In this document: positions 1-9,547 of the stretch, piece after piece
How positions within the stretch are numbered: the stretch's first letter is position 1
Layout: every line of letters starts with the position of its first letter
Assembly: GCA_902797525.1 (NCBI GenBank)
Contig: CADBSZ010000012.1
Span: 1-9,547 of the forward strand
Direction: 5' to 3'
Length of the DNA: 9,547 bases
Source: an uncultured Ruminococcus sp.
GTDB lineage: Bacteria > Bacillota > Clostridia > Oscillospirales > Acutalibacteraceae
The notes under the pieces: generated by a model
What the model was told of the DNA's origin: nothing
Databases searched by the model: none
The model's input: only the letters and a program-made list of their open reading frames with translations
Made by a program: the position numbers and the translations under genes

Positions 1-117
1 ATTGCCATCGGCGCCATGCGGACAATCAATTTTATTGCGCTGTTTGTGATGAATTTAATTCCCGTCATCGCGGCAATATTGCTTTTTCCCTTATACATTG
101 AATTTAAAAAAATATGA
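1..117 (+). CDS. C-terminal end of an integral membrane protein (partial)
   Basis: Frame 1 is open from the first base and ends at TGA (115-117), giving the last 38 residues of a protein that begins upstream of the window. The fragment is strongly hydrophobic: residues about 10-32 would form one transmembrane helix with an internal Asn-Leu-Ile-Pro kink. It ends in a short basic tail (EFKKI) that would sit in the cytoplasm. This looks like the last helix of a multi-pass transporter, for example an MFS or GPH-type sugar transporter, but the fragment is too short to assign a family. The gap to gyrB is 29 bases, so gyrB may be read from this gene's transcript. Coding status is inferred from the hydrophobic pattern, the clean stop and the spacing. 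Confidence 0.6.
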   Translation: MAIGAMRTINFIALFVMNLIPVIAAILLFPLYIEFKKI

Positions 118-125
118 ATAATTAA

Positions 126-2126
<2,001 letters not shown>

Positions 2127-2138
2127 CGAGGTGTTCTT

Positions 2139-2573
2139 ATGCATTCAAAATCCTATATTACCGTAAGATACGCGGAAACCGACCGCATGGGTATTGCCCA
2201 TCACTCCAATTATCCCGTTTGGTACGAGGTGGGACGCACGGATTTTATTAAGCTGTTCGGCACCACCTACTCTGAAATGGAAGCAGCCGGCGTGATGATT
2301 CCGCTGGTGAATCTGACCTGCCATTTCGGACTTCCGGCGCAGTATGAGGACAGGCTGATCGTGCGCACCTGGTGCATTCACATGACCGCCGCGCGCATGG
2401 AATTTACCTATTCCGTCAAAAAAATCTGCGACGACGGCACTGAAATTGAGCTGGGATACGGCACCACCGAGCACGCCGTGGTGGATTCCAAAACCTTCCG
2501 CCCGTGCAGCATCAAAAAGCGCATGCCCGCGCTTTATGAAAAGATAAACGGCAATATCAAAGAAATTGTGTAA
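2139..2573 (+). CDS. Acyl-CoA thioesterase, 4HBT hotdog-fold family (YbgC/FadM-like)
   Basis: A 144-aa single-domain protein of the 4-hydroxybenzoyl-CoA thioesterase superfamily, which hydrolyses acyl-CoA or related thioesters. The N-terminal active-site block is clear: YAETDRMG followed by HHSNYPVWYEVGR (residues 11-33). Asp15 matches the family's catalytic aspartate, and Tyr25, Trp28 and Glu30 fall in the start of the long hotdog helix. The rest follows the usual strand order, with a YGTTEHAVVD strand near the C terminus. No signal peptide or membrane segment is visible, so it is cytosolic and probably multimeric as in the family. It starts 12 bases after the gyrB stop behind GAGGTG (2128-2133), and gyrA follows 36 bases after it, so co-transcription with both gyrase genes is likely. 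The substrate cannot be read from sequence; short or medium acyl-CoA, or an aromatic-CoA, are all possible. Confidence 0.9.
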   Translation: MHSKSYITVRYAETDRMGIAHHSNYPVWYEVGRTDFIKLFGTTYSEMEAAGVMIPLVNLTCHFGLPAQYEDRLIVRTWCIHMTAARMEFTYSVKKICDDGTEIELGYGTTEHAVVDSKTFRPCSIKKRMPALYEKINGNIKEIV

Positions 2574-2609
2574 TAAAGACGTATAACTGAGAAATTTGAG
2601 GTAGTTTAA

Positions 2610-5105
2610 ATGGATGAACAGTTGAATGAAAAACGGATAATCGACGTCGATTTGCAAAACGAAATGCGCAAGAGCTTTTTGGATTATTCTATGAGCGTTA
2701 TCGTTGCGCGCGCGCTGCCCGACGTGCGCGACGGCCTAAAGCCCGTTCACAGACGTATTCTTTACACCATGTATGAGCGCGGTCTGGAGCCCTCCAAGCC
2801 CTATCATAAGTGCGCCGACACCGTCGGTTCCGTGCTGGGTGCGTATCACCCCCACGGCGACGCGTCGGTTTATGACGCGATGGTGCGTCTGGCGCAGGAC
2901 TTCTCTATGCGCTATATGCTGGTTGACGGTCACGGCAACTTCGGCTCTGTCGACGGCGACCCGCCTGCGGCATACAGATACACCGAGGCGCGCATGAGCA
3001 AAATCTCGATGGATATGCTCACCGATATTGACAAGGATACCGTCGATTTCATTCCCAACTATGACGACCGTCTGAAAGAACCCGTGGTGCTTCCCAGCCG
3101 CTTTCCGAATTTGCTGGTCAACGGCTCCAGCGGTATCGCGGTTGGCATGGCAACCGAAATTCCGCCGCATAATCTGGGAGAAACCATCGACGCGGTTTGC
3201 GCACTGATTGACAATCCCGACGCGGAACTTGCTGAGTTGATGGAATGTCTGCCGGGACCGGACTTTCCGACGGGCGGTATCATCATGGGCAGAAGCGGCA
3301 TCCGCGCGGCTTATGCCACCGGCCGCGGCAAAATTACCGTCCGCGCCAAAACGGAAATCATTGAGGCGAAAAACGGCAGATACAAAATCATCGTCACCGA
3401 GCTGCCTTATAAGGTCAACAAGGCGCGACTGATTGAGAACATCGCCAATCTTGTCAAGGACAAGCGTCTCGAGGGTATTTCCAACATTGAGGACCATTCC
3501 GACAGAATCGGTATGCACATTGAAATTGACGTCAAGCGCGACGCTTCGCCGCAAATTGTGCTCAACCAACTGTTCTCTTATACACAGCTTCAAGTCACCT
3601 TCGGCGCAATTATGCTCGCCATTGTGGACGGTCAGCCGAAGATTTTGACCTTGAAGGACATGCTGCGCTGCTACATCGACTTTCAGGAGGAGGTCATTCA
3701 CCGCAGAACGCAGTACAACCTGAAAAAAGCGATGGATCGTGCCCACATTTTAGAGGGCTTAAAAATAGCGATTGACTTTATTGATGAGGTTATCGCCATC
3801 ATCCGCAAGAGCAAGGACCTGCCCTCGGCGCGTGCTGCGCTGATGGAGCGCTTTGGCTTGGATGAGATTCAGGCAAACGCCATTGTGCAAATGCGTCTCG
3901 GACAGCTCACCAACATGGAGCGCGCCAAAATTGAGGACGAAATTGCCGCGCTGAATGCGAAAATCGCCGAATATAACGAAATTCTCGCCAGCGATACCAA
4001 AAAGCTCGAGATTGTTAAGGAAGAGCTGACTGTTATTCGCAACAAGTACGCCGATCCGCGCCGCACCGAAATCTGCGCTATCAGCGGCGAGGTGGACATT
4101 GAGGATTTGATTCCGCAGGAGGAGTGCGTGCTGACGCTCACACAGTTCGGCTACGTCAAGCGTTTGGCGGTTGATACCTACAAGCTGCAGCGCCGCGGCG
4201 GCAGAGGCGTTTCGGGTATGTCGCGCCGCGAAGAGGACGTCGCGACCGAAATGTTTATCATCAATTCGCATGACTATGTGCTGTTCTTTACCGACAAAGG
4301 CAGGGTTTACCGCCTGAAATGCTATGAGGTTCCCGAGGGTACACGCCAGGCAAAGGGCATTAATATCGCCAATCTTCTGCCGATTGCGCCCGATGAAAAG
4401 GTTACCTCGATGATTCGCGTTCCCGAATTTGACGAGGAAAAATATCTCGTAATGGTCACCCGTCAGGGCATTATTAAGCGTATTTCGCTCAACGCCTACA
4501 ACACCGCGCGTAAGGGCGGTTTGATTGCGCTCGAGCTCAATGAGGGCGACGAGCTGGCTTGGGTGCGCATGACCGACGGCAACGCCAATGTGATTGTCGC
4601 CACCCGCCTTGGCGTGGCAATCCGCTTTAAGGAAACCGACGTCCGTCCCATGGGACGTCAGGCGCGCGGCGTTAAGGCCATCAGCCTGAAAGAGGGCGAC
4701 GAGGTTGTCGGCATGAGCGTTGTCCGCGACAACGGTTTGGTGCTCACTGTCAGCGAAACCGGCTACGGACGGCTTTCAAGCCCCAACGATTACCGCATTC
4801 AGTCCAGAGGCGGCAAGGGCTTAACGAATTATCATGTTGAAAAGTACGGAAAAGTTGCCGCCATCAAGGTAGTTGACCTCGACGACGATGTAATTATCAT
4901 TTCGCAGGACGGAATTATCATTCGTATTGCGGCGGAGTCAATCCGCGTTTGCTCGCGTCCGTCAAAGGGCGTCACCGTCATGAAGGTCAGCGAAGGCGAC
5001 CGCGTTGTCACCCTCGCGCGTTCTCCGCATGAGGAGGAAGCCGAAGCGGCGGAGACAGACGAAGAAGCTGTTGAAGAAACCGCAGAGGAAACAGCAGAAG
5101 AATGA
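2610..5105 (+). CDS. gyrA: DNA gyrase subunit A
   Basis: DNA breakage-reunion and DNA-wrapping subunit of gyrase. The N-terminal winged-helix/tower region carries the catalytic tyrosine in AAYRYTE (Tyr124, E. coli Tyr122). The quinolone-resistance-determining region is [10 protein letters not shown], with Ala85 at the E. coli Ser83 position and Asp89 at the Asp87 position. A coiled-coil segment lies near 440-490. The C-terminal beta-pinwheel carries a full GyrA box, QRRGGRG, at 527-533, which marks this as gyrase rather than ParC. Later blades show degenerate versions (ARKGG, GRQARG, SRGGKG, SRPSKG). The protein ends in a Glu/Thr/Ala-rich acidic tail of about 25 residues, a type of tail known in E. 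coli to modulate supercoiling. The 831-aa length is normal. The ATG follows GAGGT (2598-2602) at good spacing. No separate promoter is evident in the 36-base gap after the thioesterase. Confidence 0.98.
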   Translation: MDEQLNEKRIIDVDLQNEMRKSFLDYSMSVIVARALPDVRDGLKPVHRRILYTMYERGLEPSKPYHKCADTVGSVLGAYHPHGDASVYDAMVRLAQDFSMRYMLVDGHGNFGSVDGDPPAAYRYTEARMSKISMDMLTDIDKDTVDFIPNYDDRLKEPVVLPSRFPNLLVNGSSGIAVGMATEIPPHNLGETIDAVCALIDNPDAELAELMECLPGPDFPTGGIIMGRSGIRAAYATGRGKITVRAKTEIIEAKNGRYKIIVTELPYKVNKARLIENIANLVKDKRLEGISNIEDHSDRIGMHIEIDVKRDASPQIVLNQLFSYTQLQVTFGAIMLAIVDGQPKILTLKDMLRCYIDFQEEVIHRRTQYNLKKAMDRAHILEGLKIAIDFIDEVIAIIRKSKDLPSARAALMERFGLDEIQANAIVQMRLGQLTNMERAKIEDEIAALNAKIAEYNEILASDTKKLEIVKEELTVIRNKYADPRRTEICAISGEVDIEDLIPQEECVLTLTQFGYVKRLAVDTYKLQRRGGRGVSGMSRREEDVATEMFIINSHDYVLFFTDKGRVYRLKCYEVPEGTRQAKGINIANLLPIAPDEKVTSMIRVPEFDEEKYLVMVTRQGIIKRISLNAYNTARKGGLIALELNEGDELAWVRMTDGNANVIVATRLGVAIRFKETDVRPMGRQARGVKAISLKEGDEVVGMSVVRDNGLVLTVSETGYGRLSSPNDYRIQSRGGKGLTNYHVEKYGKVAAIKVVDLDDDVIIISQDGIIIRIAAESIRVCSRPSKGVTVMKVSEGDRVVTLARSPHEEEAEAAETDEEAVEETAEETAEE

Positions 5106-5134
5106 AAAATAAATAATAAAAAATAAAAAATAAA

Positions 5135-5169
5135 AATACGGCAGCATTCTCTTTGGGTGTTGCCGTATT
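5135..5169. terminator. Hairpin after gyrA with T-tract on the leftward side only
   Basis: AATACGGCA (5135-5143) pairs perfectly with TGCCGTATT (5161-5169). A G-T wobble and two more pairs extend it to 12 bp around an 11-base loop. Just left of the stem is an A-rich run from about 5106 to 5134, which reads as a long T-rich tract on the minus strand. To the right the sequence is TTGTGCAATAGG, with no T-run. As an intrinsic terminator it is therefore well formed for leftward transcription and poor for rightward transcription from gyrA. It lies 16 bases before the next gene's start, so it would sit in that gene's leader RNA. Confidence 0.6.
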
Positions 5170-5185
5170 GTGCAATAGGTGCGAT

Positions 5186-5905
5186 ATGAGATTTTTAAAA
5201 CGAATGACGGCAGGTTTTTTGACGGCTTCAATGGCTTTATGCCTTGCTGCCTGCGGCGGAGAAAACACCGCCGATCACCTGAAAAATATCGAAAAACCAA
5301 AAACCGCCGCCACACAGGACGAGGCGGATTTCACCGCCAAGGCAGGTGCGGTGGAGGAAAGCCCCAACGTTAACGGCATGCGCTTTAATATGACGCTGCA
5401 GGAATTTACGCAAAAATATAACGAAGAAAAGACGCTCCGTCAGGAAAGCGACTTAATTTTTTTCGGTAACTGGCAGCAAAACGGCGAAGGGGAAAAGGAC
5501 GCGAACAACGTTGCCATTGAATACTGGCACTACGACGACAGCAACGTCAGTTTTACCGCAACCGTTGAGTCGGCGACGCAAAAAATTCTAAACATCGGCT
5601 GCGGCACCACCATGAACAAATTTATGGGCATGACCGGCGATAAAAACAACAGCGATTTGATTTTGGGCAAGGCGGCGCTGATGGCGCAGACGGTGTGCGG
5701 TTTTCCGTCAAACAGCGAGCCGGTGCTGCAAGACATCTTTTTCCGCACCACCACCGAGAGCAGCGACACCTTGTGGTATAGCGGCTATGTGTTCCACCTC
5801 AGCACCAAAGAGGACAAAAACGATTCCAAAAACAACATCATGCTCTTCCGCGTTTTTCCCATCACCGAGGAGCTGAAAAAGGAATGGAAGCTGGCGGAGT
5901 ATTAA
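5186..5905 (+). CDS. Secreted lipoprotein of unknown function
   Basis: A 239-aa protein starting at ATG 5186 behind a modest AGGTG (5177-5181). An in-frame TTG at 5153 lies inside the hairpin and would put 11 unlikely residues before the signal peptide, so I prefer 5186. The N terminus is a lipoprotein signal peptide: basic residues (Lys5, Arg6), a hydrophobic core, and the lipobox LAAC with Cys23 as the lipidated residue. A Glu/Lys/Thr-rich linker runs to about residue 60. A folded domain follows (about 62-235), with WHYDDSNVSFTA and GYVFHLST strands and two further cysteines, Cys139 and Cys171, which could pair outside the cell. The FNMTLQEFTQKYN stretch loosely recalls the short helix that opens SmpA/BamE-like lipoprotein domains, a weak resemblance only. 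I do not recognise the family. No promoter is evident between the hairpin and the start. It is convergent with the next lipoprotein gene. Confidence 0.82.
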   Translation: MRFLKRMTAGFLTASMALCLAACGGENTADHLKNIEKPKTAATQDEADFTAKAGAVEESPNVNGMRFNMTLQEFTQKYNEEKTLRQESDLIFFGNWQQNGEGEKDANNVAIEYWHYDDSNVSFTATVESATQKILNIGCGTTMNKFMGMTGDKNNSDLILGKAALMAQTVCGFPSNSEPVLQDIFFRTTTESSDTLWYSGYVFHLSTKEDKNDSKNNIMLFRVFPITEELKKEWKLAEY

Positions 5906-5911
5906 TTTGTC

Positions 5912-5940
5912 AAAAACTGTTGTGATAAGCCGCTAATCAC
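5912..5940 (-). terminator. Weak intrinsic terminator for the leftward lipoprotein
   Basis: On the minus strand, three bases past the stop codon, GTGAT and ATCAC form a 5-bp stem with a 9-base loop (arms at 5936-5940 and 5922-5926). A run of five T follows a few bases later (5912-5916). The stem is short and the T-run is not adjacent, so termination may be inefficient. Rightward there is no T-run after the stem. Confidence 0.35.
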
Positions 5941-5942
5941 GC

Positions 5943-6737
5943 TTAAGGCAGCTTGTCCGCCGAAACCCTTTGATATTCCACATCATTATAGGTCAAAATG
6001 TCCTTTTTCGCGTCCTGAACATCCTTTTCAACAGAATAGGTCGCGGTTTCATTTATCTCTTCGGTCAACACCGAGGTCTCGTTAATTTTGCCGTCTGCGG
6101 CGGAGTAGGTGTAGAAGGTGAACGAAACGTTCGCCTGTGCGTCATACATCACGCCGTCTTTGCCGAAATACAAATAGCCGCCGGTGCTGTCCACCCACGC
6201 GCCGAGCAGAGCTTCGTCTGTTACATAGCTTTCGGGAGAGTCCGGAACCGGGCTGAAGCCCTCTGTTTTTTCAAGCGAGGTGGTGGATCCGTTCGAAATG
6301 TTGGTCAGGACAACGTTGTTTCTGTCCTTGGAAAATTTGTAGGTGTATTTGCCGTCAAGCCCAAACATCAGCTGGGTGATGAACAAATCCTTGCCGTCCT
6401 CCGCCTTAACGCCGTATGTGCCGCAGTAGCCTGTGGTGCCGACCATGATGTAGGCGTTGCCGTTGCCGTCAAATTCATACACAAAATGTTCGAGCTTTGC
6501 GCCCACGCCGTCGGTAATGCGCCACATGCCGGCAAATTGATCGCTTTGCGCAGTGATGGGATGCAGCTTGGTCAAGTCCGTTTCGGTCACAAAAACCTCG
6601 GCTTCCGTGGGCGGTTCGGTGGTAACGGATTCGGTTGCCGGCGCGGAAGATTCTGTTTTGCCTGAGCAGCCCGCAAGGCCTATCGCCAAAACAGCCGCCA
6701 ACAGCGCGCAGGCGGATTTGAATAACAGCTTTTTCAT
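5943..6737 (-). CDS. Lipoprotein with two tandem lipocalin-like repeats
   Basis: A 264-aa lipoprotein read leftward. I place the start at ATG 6737, seven codons inside the longest reading frame, because AAGAAGG (6744-6750) lies six bases upstream and the signal peptide then begins MKKLLFKS. The lipobox is LAGC with Cys24 as the predicted lipidated residue. A Thr/Glu/Pro/Ala-rich linker (about 27-55) would tether the folded part away from the membrane. Two similar beta-rich units follow. The first, about 68-160, opens FAGMW and has a YEFDGNGNAY strand. The second, about 178-258, opens LLGAW and has a YLYFGKDGVMYD strand. The G-x-W opening and the Phe/Tyr-rich strand ending in a D-G turn recall small lipocalin-like domains common in Clostridia lipoproteins. 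The ligand is unknown. It has its own promoter, is divergent from guaB and is convergent with the other lipoprotein gene. Confidence 0.85.
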   Translation of the reverse strand: MKKLLFKSACALLAAVLAIGLAGCSGKTESSAPATESVTTEPPTEAEVFVTETDLTKLHPITAQSDQFAGMWRITDGVGAKLEHFVYEFDGNGNAYIMVGTTGYCGTYGVKAEDGKDLFITQLMFGLDGKYTYKFSKDRNNVVLTNISNGSTTSLEKTEGFSPVPDSPESYVTDEALLGAWVDSTGGYLYFGKDGVMYDAQANVSFTFYTYSAADGKINETSVLTEEINETATYSVEKDVQDAKKDILTYNDVEYQRVSADKLP

Positions 6738-6773
6738 AAAATACCTTCTTTTCTGCAAATACTATTCAAGAGT

Positions 6774-8411
<1,638 letters not shown>

Positions 8412-8416
8412 AAATC

Positions 8417-8449
8417 ACCGGCATACACAGACGTGTATGCCGGTTTTTT
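8417..8449 (+). terminator. Intrinsic terminator of guaB
   Basis: CCGGCATACAC (8418-8428) and GTGTATGCCGG (8433-8443) form a perfect 11-bp stem with an AGAC tetraloop, extended by an A-T pair. Six T follow (8444-8449). It begins five bases after the guaB stop codon, a textbook rho-independent terminator for rightward transcription. Confidence 0.95.
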
Positions 8450-8507
8450 CTTGATATTCTGCACCTGAAAAGCATGCAAATTATATAAAAACTTAGCAAA
8501 AAACTTA

Positions 8508-8536
8508 TTGCAATCTGTTACATTTTATGGTATGAT
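8508..8536 (+). promoter_or_regulatory. Sigma-A promoter of the glucokinase gene, extended -10
   Basis: TTGCAA (8508-8513), a 17-base spacer and TATGAT (8531-8536) preceded by TGG, an extended -10. The start is expected near 8543, giving a leader of about 40 bases. Confidence 0.75.
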
Positions 8537-8550
8537 ACAAATGTATAAAA

Positions 8551-8563
8551 ACGTCACGGACGT
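8551..8563. repeat. Small palindrome in the glucokinase leader
   Basis: ACGTC (8551-8555) and GACGT (8559-8563) form a perfect 5-bp inverted repeat around ACG, flanked by A-rich sequence. It lies about 8-20 bases after the predicted transcription start. It could be an operator or a small leader hairpin, but it is short enough to be chance. Confidence 0.3.
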
Positions 8564-8583
8564 AAAATAAAGGAGAGTTGACT

Positions 8584-9534
8584 ATGTACAGACTTGGTAT
8601 TGATTTGGGCGGCACCAATATCGTCGCAGGTGTTGTTAACGAGGAGTATAAAATTATCGCGAAGGCGAGCTGCAAAACAGCTGTTCCGCGCCCCGAAAGC
8701 GAAATCTGCGACAGTATGGCTGAGGTTGCGCTGAAAGCGGTTGAAAAAGCAAAGCTGACGATGGACGACATCGAGAGCATCGGCATCGGCGTTCCCGGCG
8801 CGGTAAATCCCAAGTCGGGCGTGATTGAGTATTCCGCCAACCTGTTCTTCCACAACTGGGAAGTGGTGAAGATGATGCAGGAGCGTCTAAACACAAAAGT
8901 GCTCATTGAAAACGACGCAAACGCGGCGGCACTCGGCGAATATCTTGCCGGCAGCGCAAAGGGCGCGAAAAACGCCATCGCCATCACGCTCGGCACCGGC
9001 GTCGGCGGCGGCATCATCATCAACGGCAAAATCTACAGCGGCTCCAACTTTGCGGGCGCTGAGCTTGGCCACATGGTTATCGTCAAGGACGGCAAGGAAT
9101 GTGCCTGCGGCAGAAAGGGCTGCTGGGAAACCTACGCTTCCGCTACCGGTTTGATTAACATGACCAAGCAGAAGATTCTCTCCGAAAAGCTCGATTTCAG
9201 CTACATGCTCAAGCTTTGCGACGGCGACATCAACAAGGTCAACGGCAAAACTGCCTTTGACGCGATGGCGGACGGCGACCCTGCCGCCAAAGAGGTTGTG
9301 GACGAGTACGTCAGCTATCTCGCGACGGGAATCATCAATATCATCAACATCTTCCAGCCCGATGTGCTTTGCGTGGGCGGCGGCGTTTCGAACCAGGGCG
9401 AAAACCTGCTTGGTCCCGTGCGCGCCATTGTTGAGCGCGAGCGCTATACCAAGCATAACGACAAGCAAACCGTGATTTGCCAGGCAACCCTCGGCAACGA
9501 CGCAGGCATCATCGGCGCAGCGTATCTTGACTGA
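8584..9534 (+). CDS. glcK: ROK-family glucokinase
   Basis: A 316-aa sugar kinase of the ROK family, predicted to phosphorylate glucose with ATP in the cytosol. The N-terminal phosphate-binding loop is GIDLGGTN (5-12). ENDANAA places the catalytic aspartate at Asp111. LGTGVGGG (136-143) is the second phosphate loop. Sugar-contacting Glu160 and His163 lie in AELGHM. The ROK zinc site combines His163 with Cys173, Cys175 and Cys180 (CACGRKGC). The protein lacks the N-terminal winged helix of ROK repressors, so it is an enzyme rather than a regulator. The ENDANAA, CWETYAS and VGGGVS pattern resembles bacterial ROK glucokinases, but closely related ROK enzymes use other hexoses or N-acetylmannosamine, so glucose is an inference. 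The start is ATG 8584, six bases after GGAGAG (8572-8577); an in-frame TTG two codons earlier is too close to that site. It has its own promoter after the guaB terminator. Confidence 0.9.
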   Translation: MYRLGIDLGGTNIVAGVVNEEYKIIAKASCKTAVPRPESEICDSMAEVALKAVEKAKLTMDDIESIGIGVPGAVNPKSGVIEYSANLFFHNWEVVKMMQERLNTKVLIENDANAAALGEYLAGSAKGAKNAIAITLGTGVGGGIIINGKIYSGSNFAGAELGHMVIVKDGKECACGRKGCWETYASATGLINMTKQKILSEKLDFSYMLKLCDGDINKVNGKTAFDAMADGDPAAKEVVDEYVSYLATGIINIINIFQPDVLCVGGGVSNQGENLLGPVRAIVERERYTKHNDKQTVICQATLGNDAGIIGAAYLD

Positions 9535-9547
9535 TAAAACCGTAAAA

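Noticed and set aside
2582..2587. TATAAC as a -10 for a separate gyrA promoter
   Set aside because: No -35-like hexamer lies at the right distance, and the compact spacing suggests co-transcription with the thioesterase.
2736..3746. Long antisense open frame (336 aa) opposite gyrA, with similar ones opposite gyrB (375-1070, 1359-2144) and guaB (7401-8318)
   Set aside because: They lie entirely opposite strongly conserved genes, have no convincing ribosome binding site, and give low-complexity Ala/Arg/Val/Asn-rich translations typical of shadows of GC-biased codons.
5035..5105. Repetitive Glu/Thr/Ala codons at the gyrA 3' end as a tandem repeat or frame error
   Set aside because: It is a short acidic tail in the same frame with a normal stop; such tails are known at the GyrA C terminus.
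5970..6665. Rightward open frame of 231 aa opposite the leftward lipoprotein
   Set aside because: The opposite strand has a signal peptide, lipobox, ribosome binding site and promoter; this frame has none and its composition is shadow-like.

Overview
This window reads as the chromosome of an anaerobic Bacillota (Firmicutes), most likely a Clostridia member of the Oscillospiraceae/Ruminococcaceae type. The evidence is the short Gram-positive-type GyrB (659 aa), GGAGG-type ribosome binding sites, near-consensus sigma-A promoters, AT-rich intergenic DNA beside fairly GC-rich coding DNA, and two Gram-positive-style lipoproteins. No taxonomic search was possible, so the assignment is inference.

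Layout, left to right. Positions 1-117 hold the tail of an integral membrane protein whose body lies outside the window. A tightly packed rightward unit follows: gyrB (147-2126, TTG start), a hotdog-fold acyl-CoA thioesterase (2139-2573) and gyrA (2610-5105). The gaps are 12 and 36 bases, so the three are probably one operon; the unusual point is the thioesterase between the two gyrase subunits. Next come two convergent lipoprotein genes of unknown function: 5186-5905 rightward, and 5943-6737 leftward, the latter built from two lipocalin-like repeats. A hairpin between gyrA and the first lipoprotein has its T-rich tract only on the leftward side. An AT-rich divergent promoter region (6738-6932) then drives the leftward lipoprotein and guaB. 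guaB (IMP dehydrogenase, 6933-8411) ends at a textbook intrinsic terminator. A separate promoter drives a ROK-family glucokinase (8584-9534), which finishes just before the window ends.

Together the genes cover DNA topology (both gyrase subunits), the committed step of guanine nucleotide synthesis, hexose phosphorylation, and two surface lipoproteins. Most of the window is core housekeeping DNA. I see no mobile element, CRISPR array, toxin-antitoxin pair, defence cassette, tRNA or rRNA, and no convincing previously undescribed system. The points worth a second look are the gyrB-thioesterase-gyrA arrangement, natural substitutions at quinolone-determining positions of both gyrase subunits, the one-sided hairpin in the leader of the first lipoprotein with possible antisense transcription over that gene, and the two uncharacterised lipoproteins.
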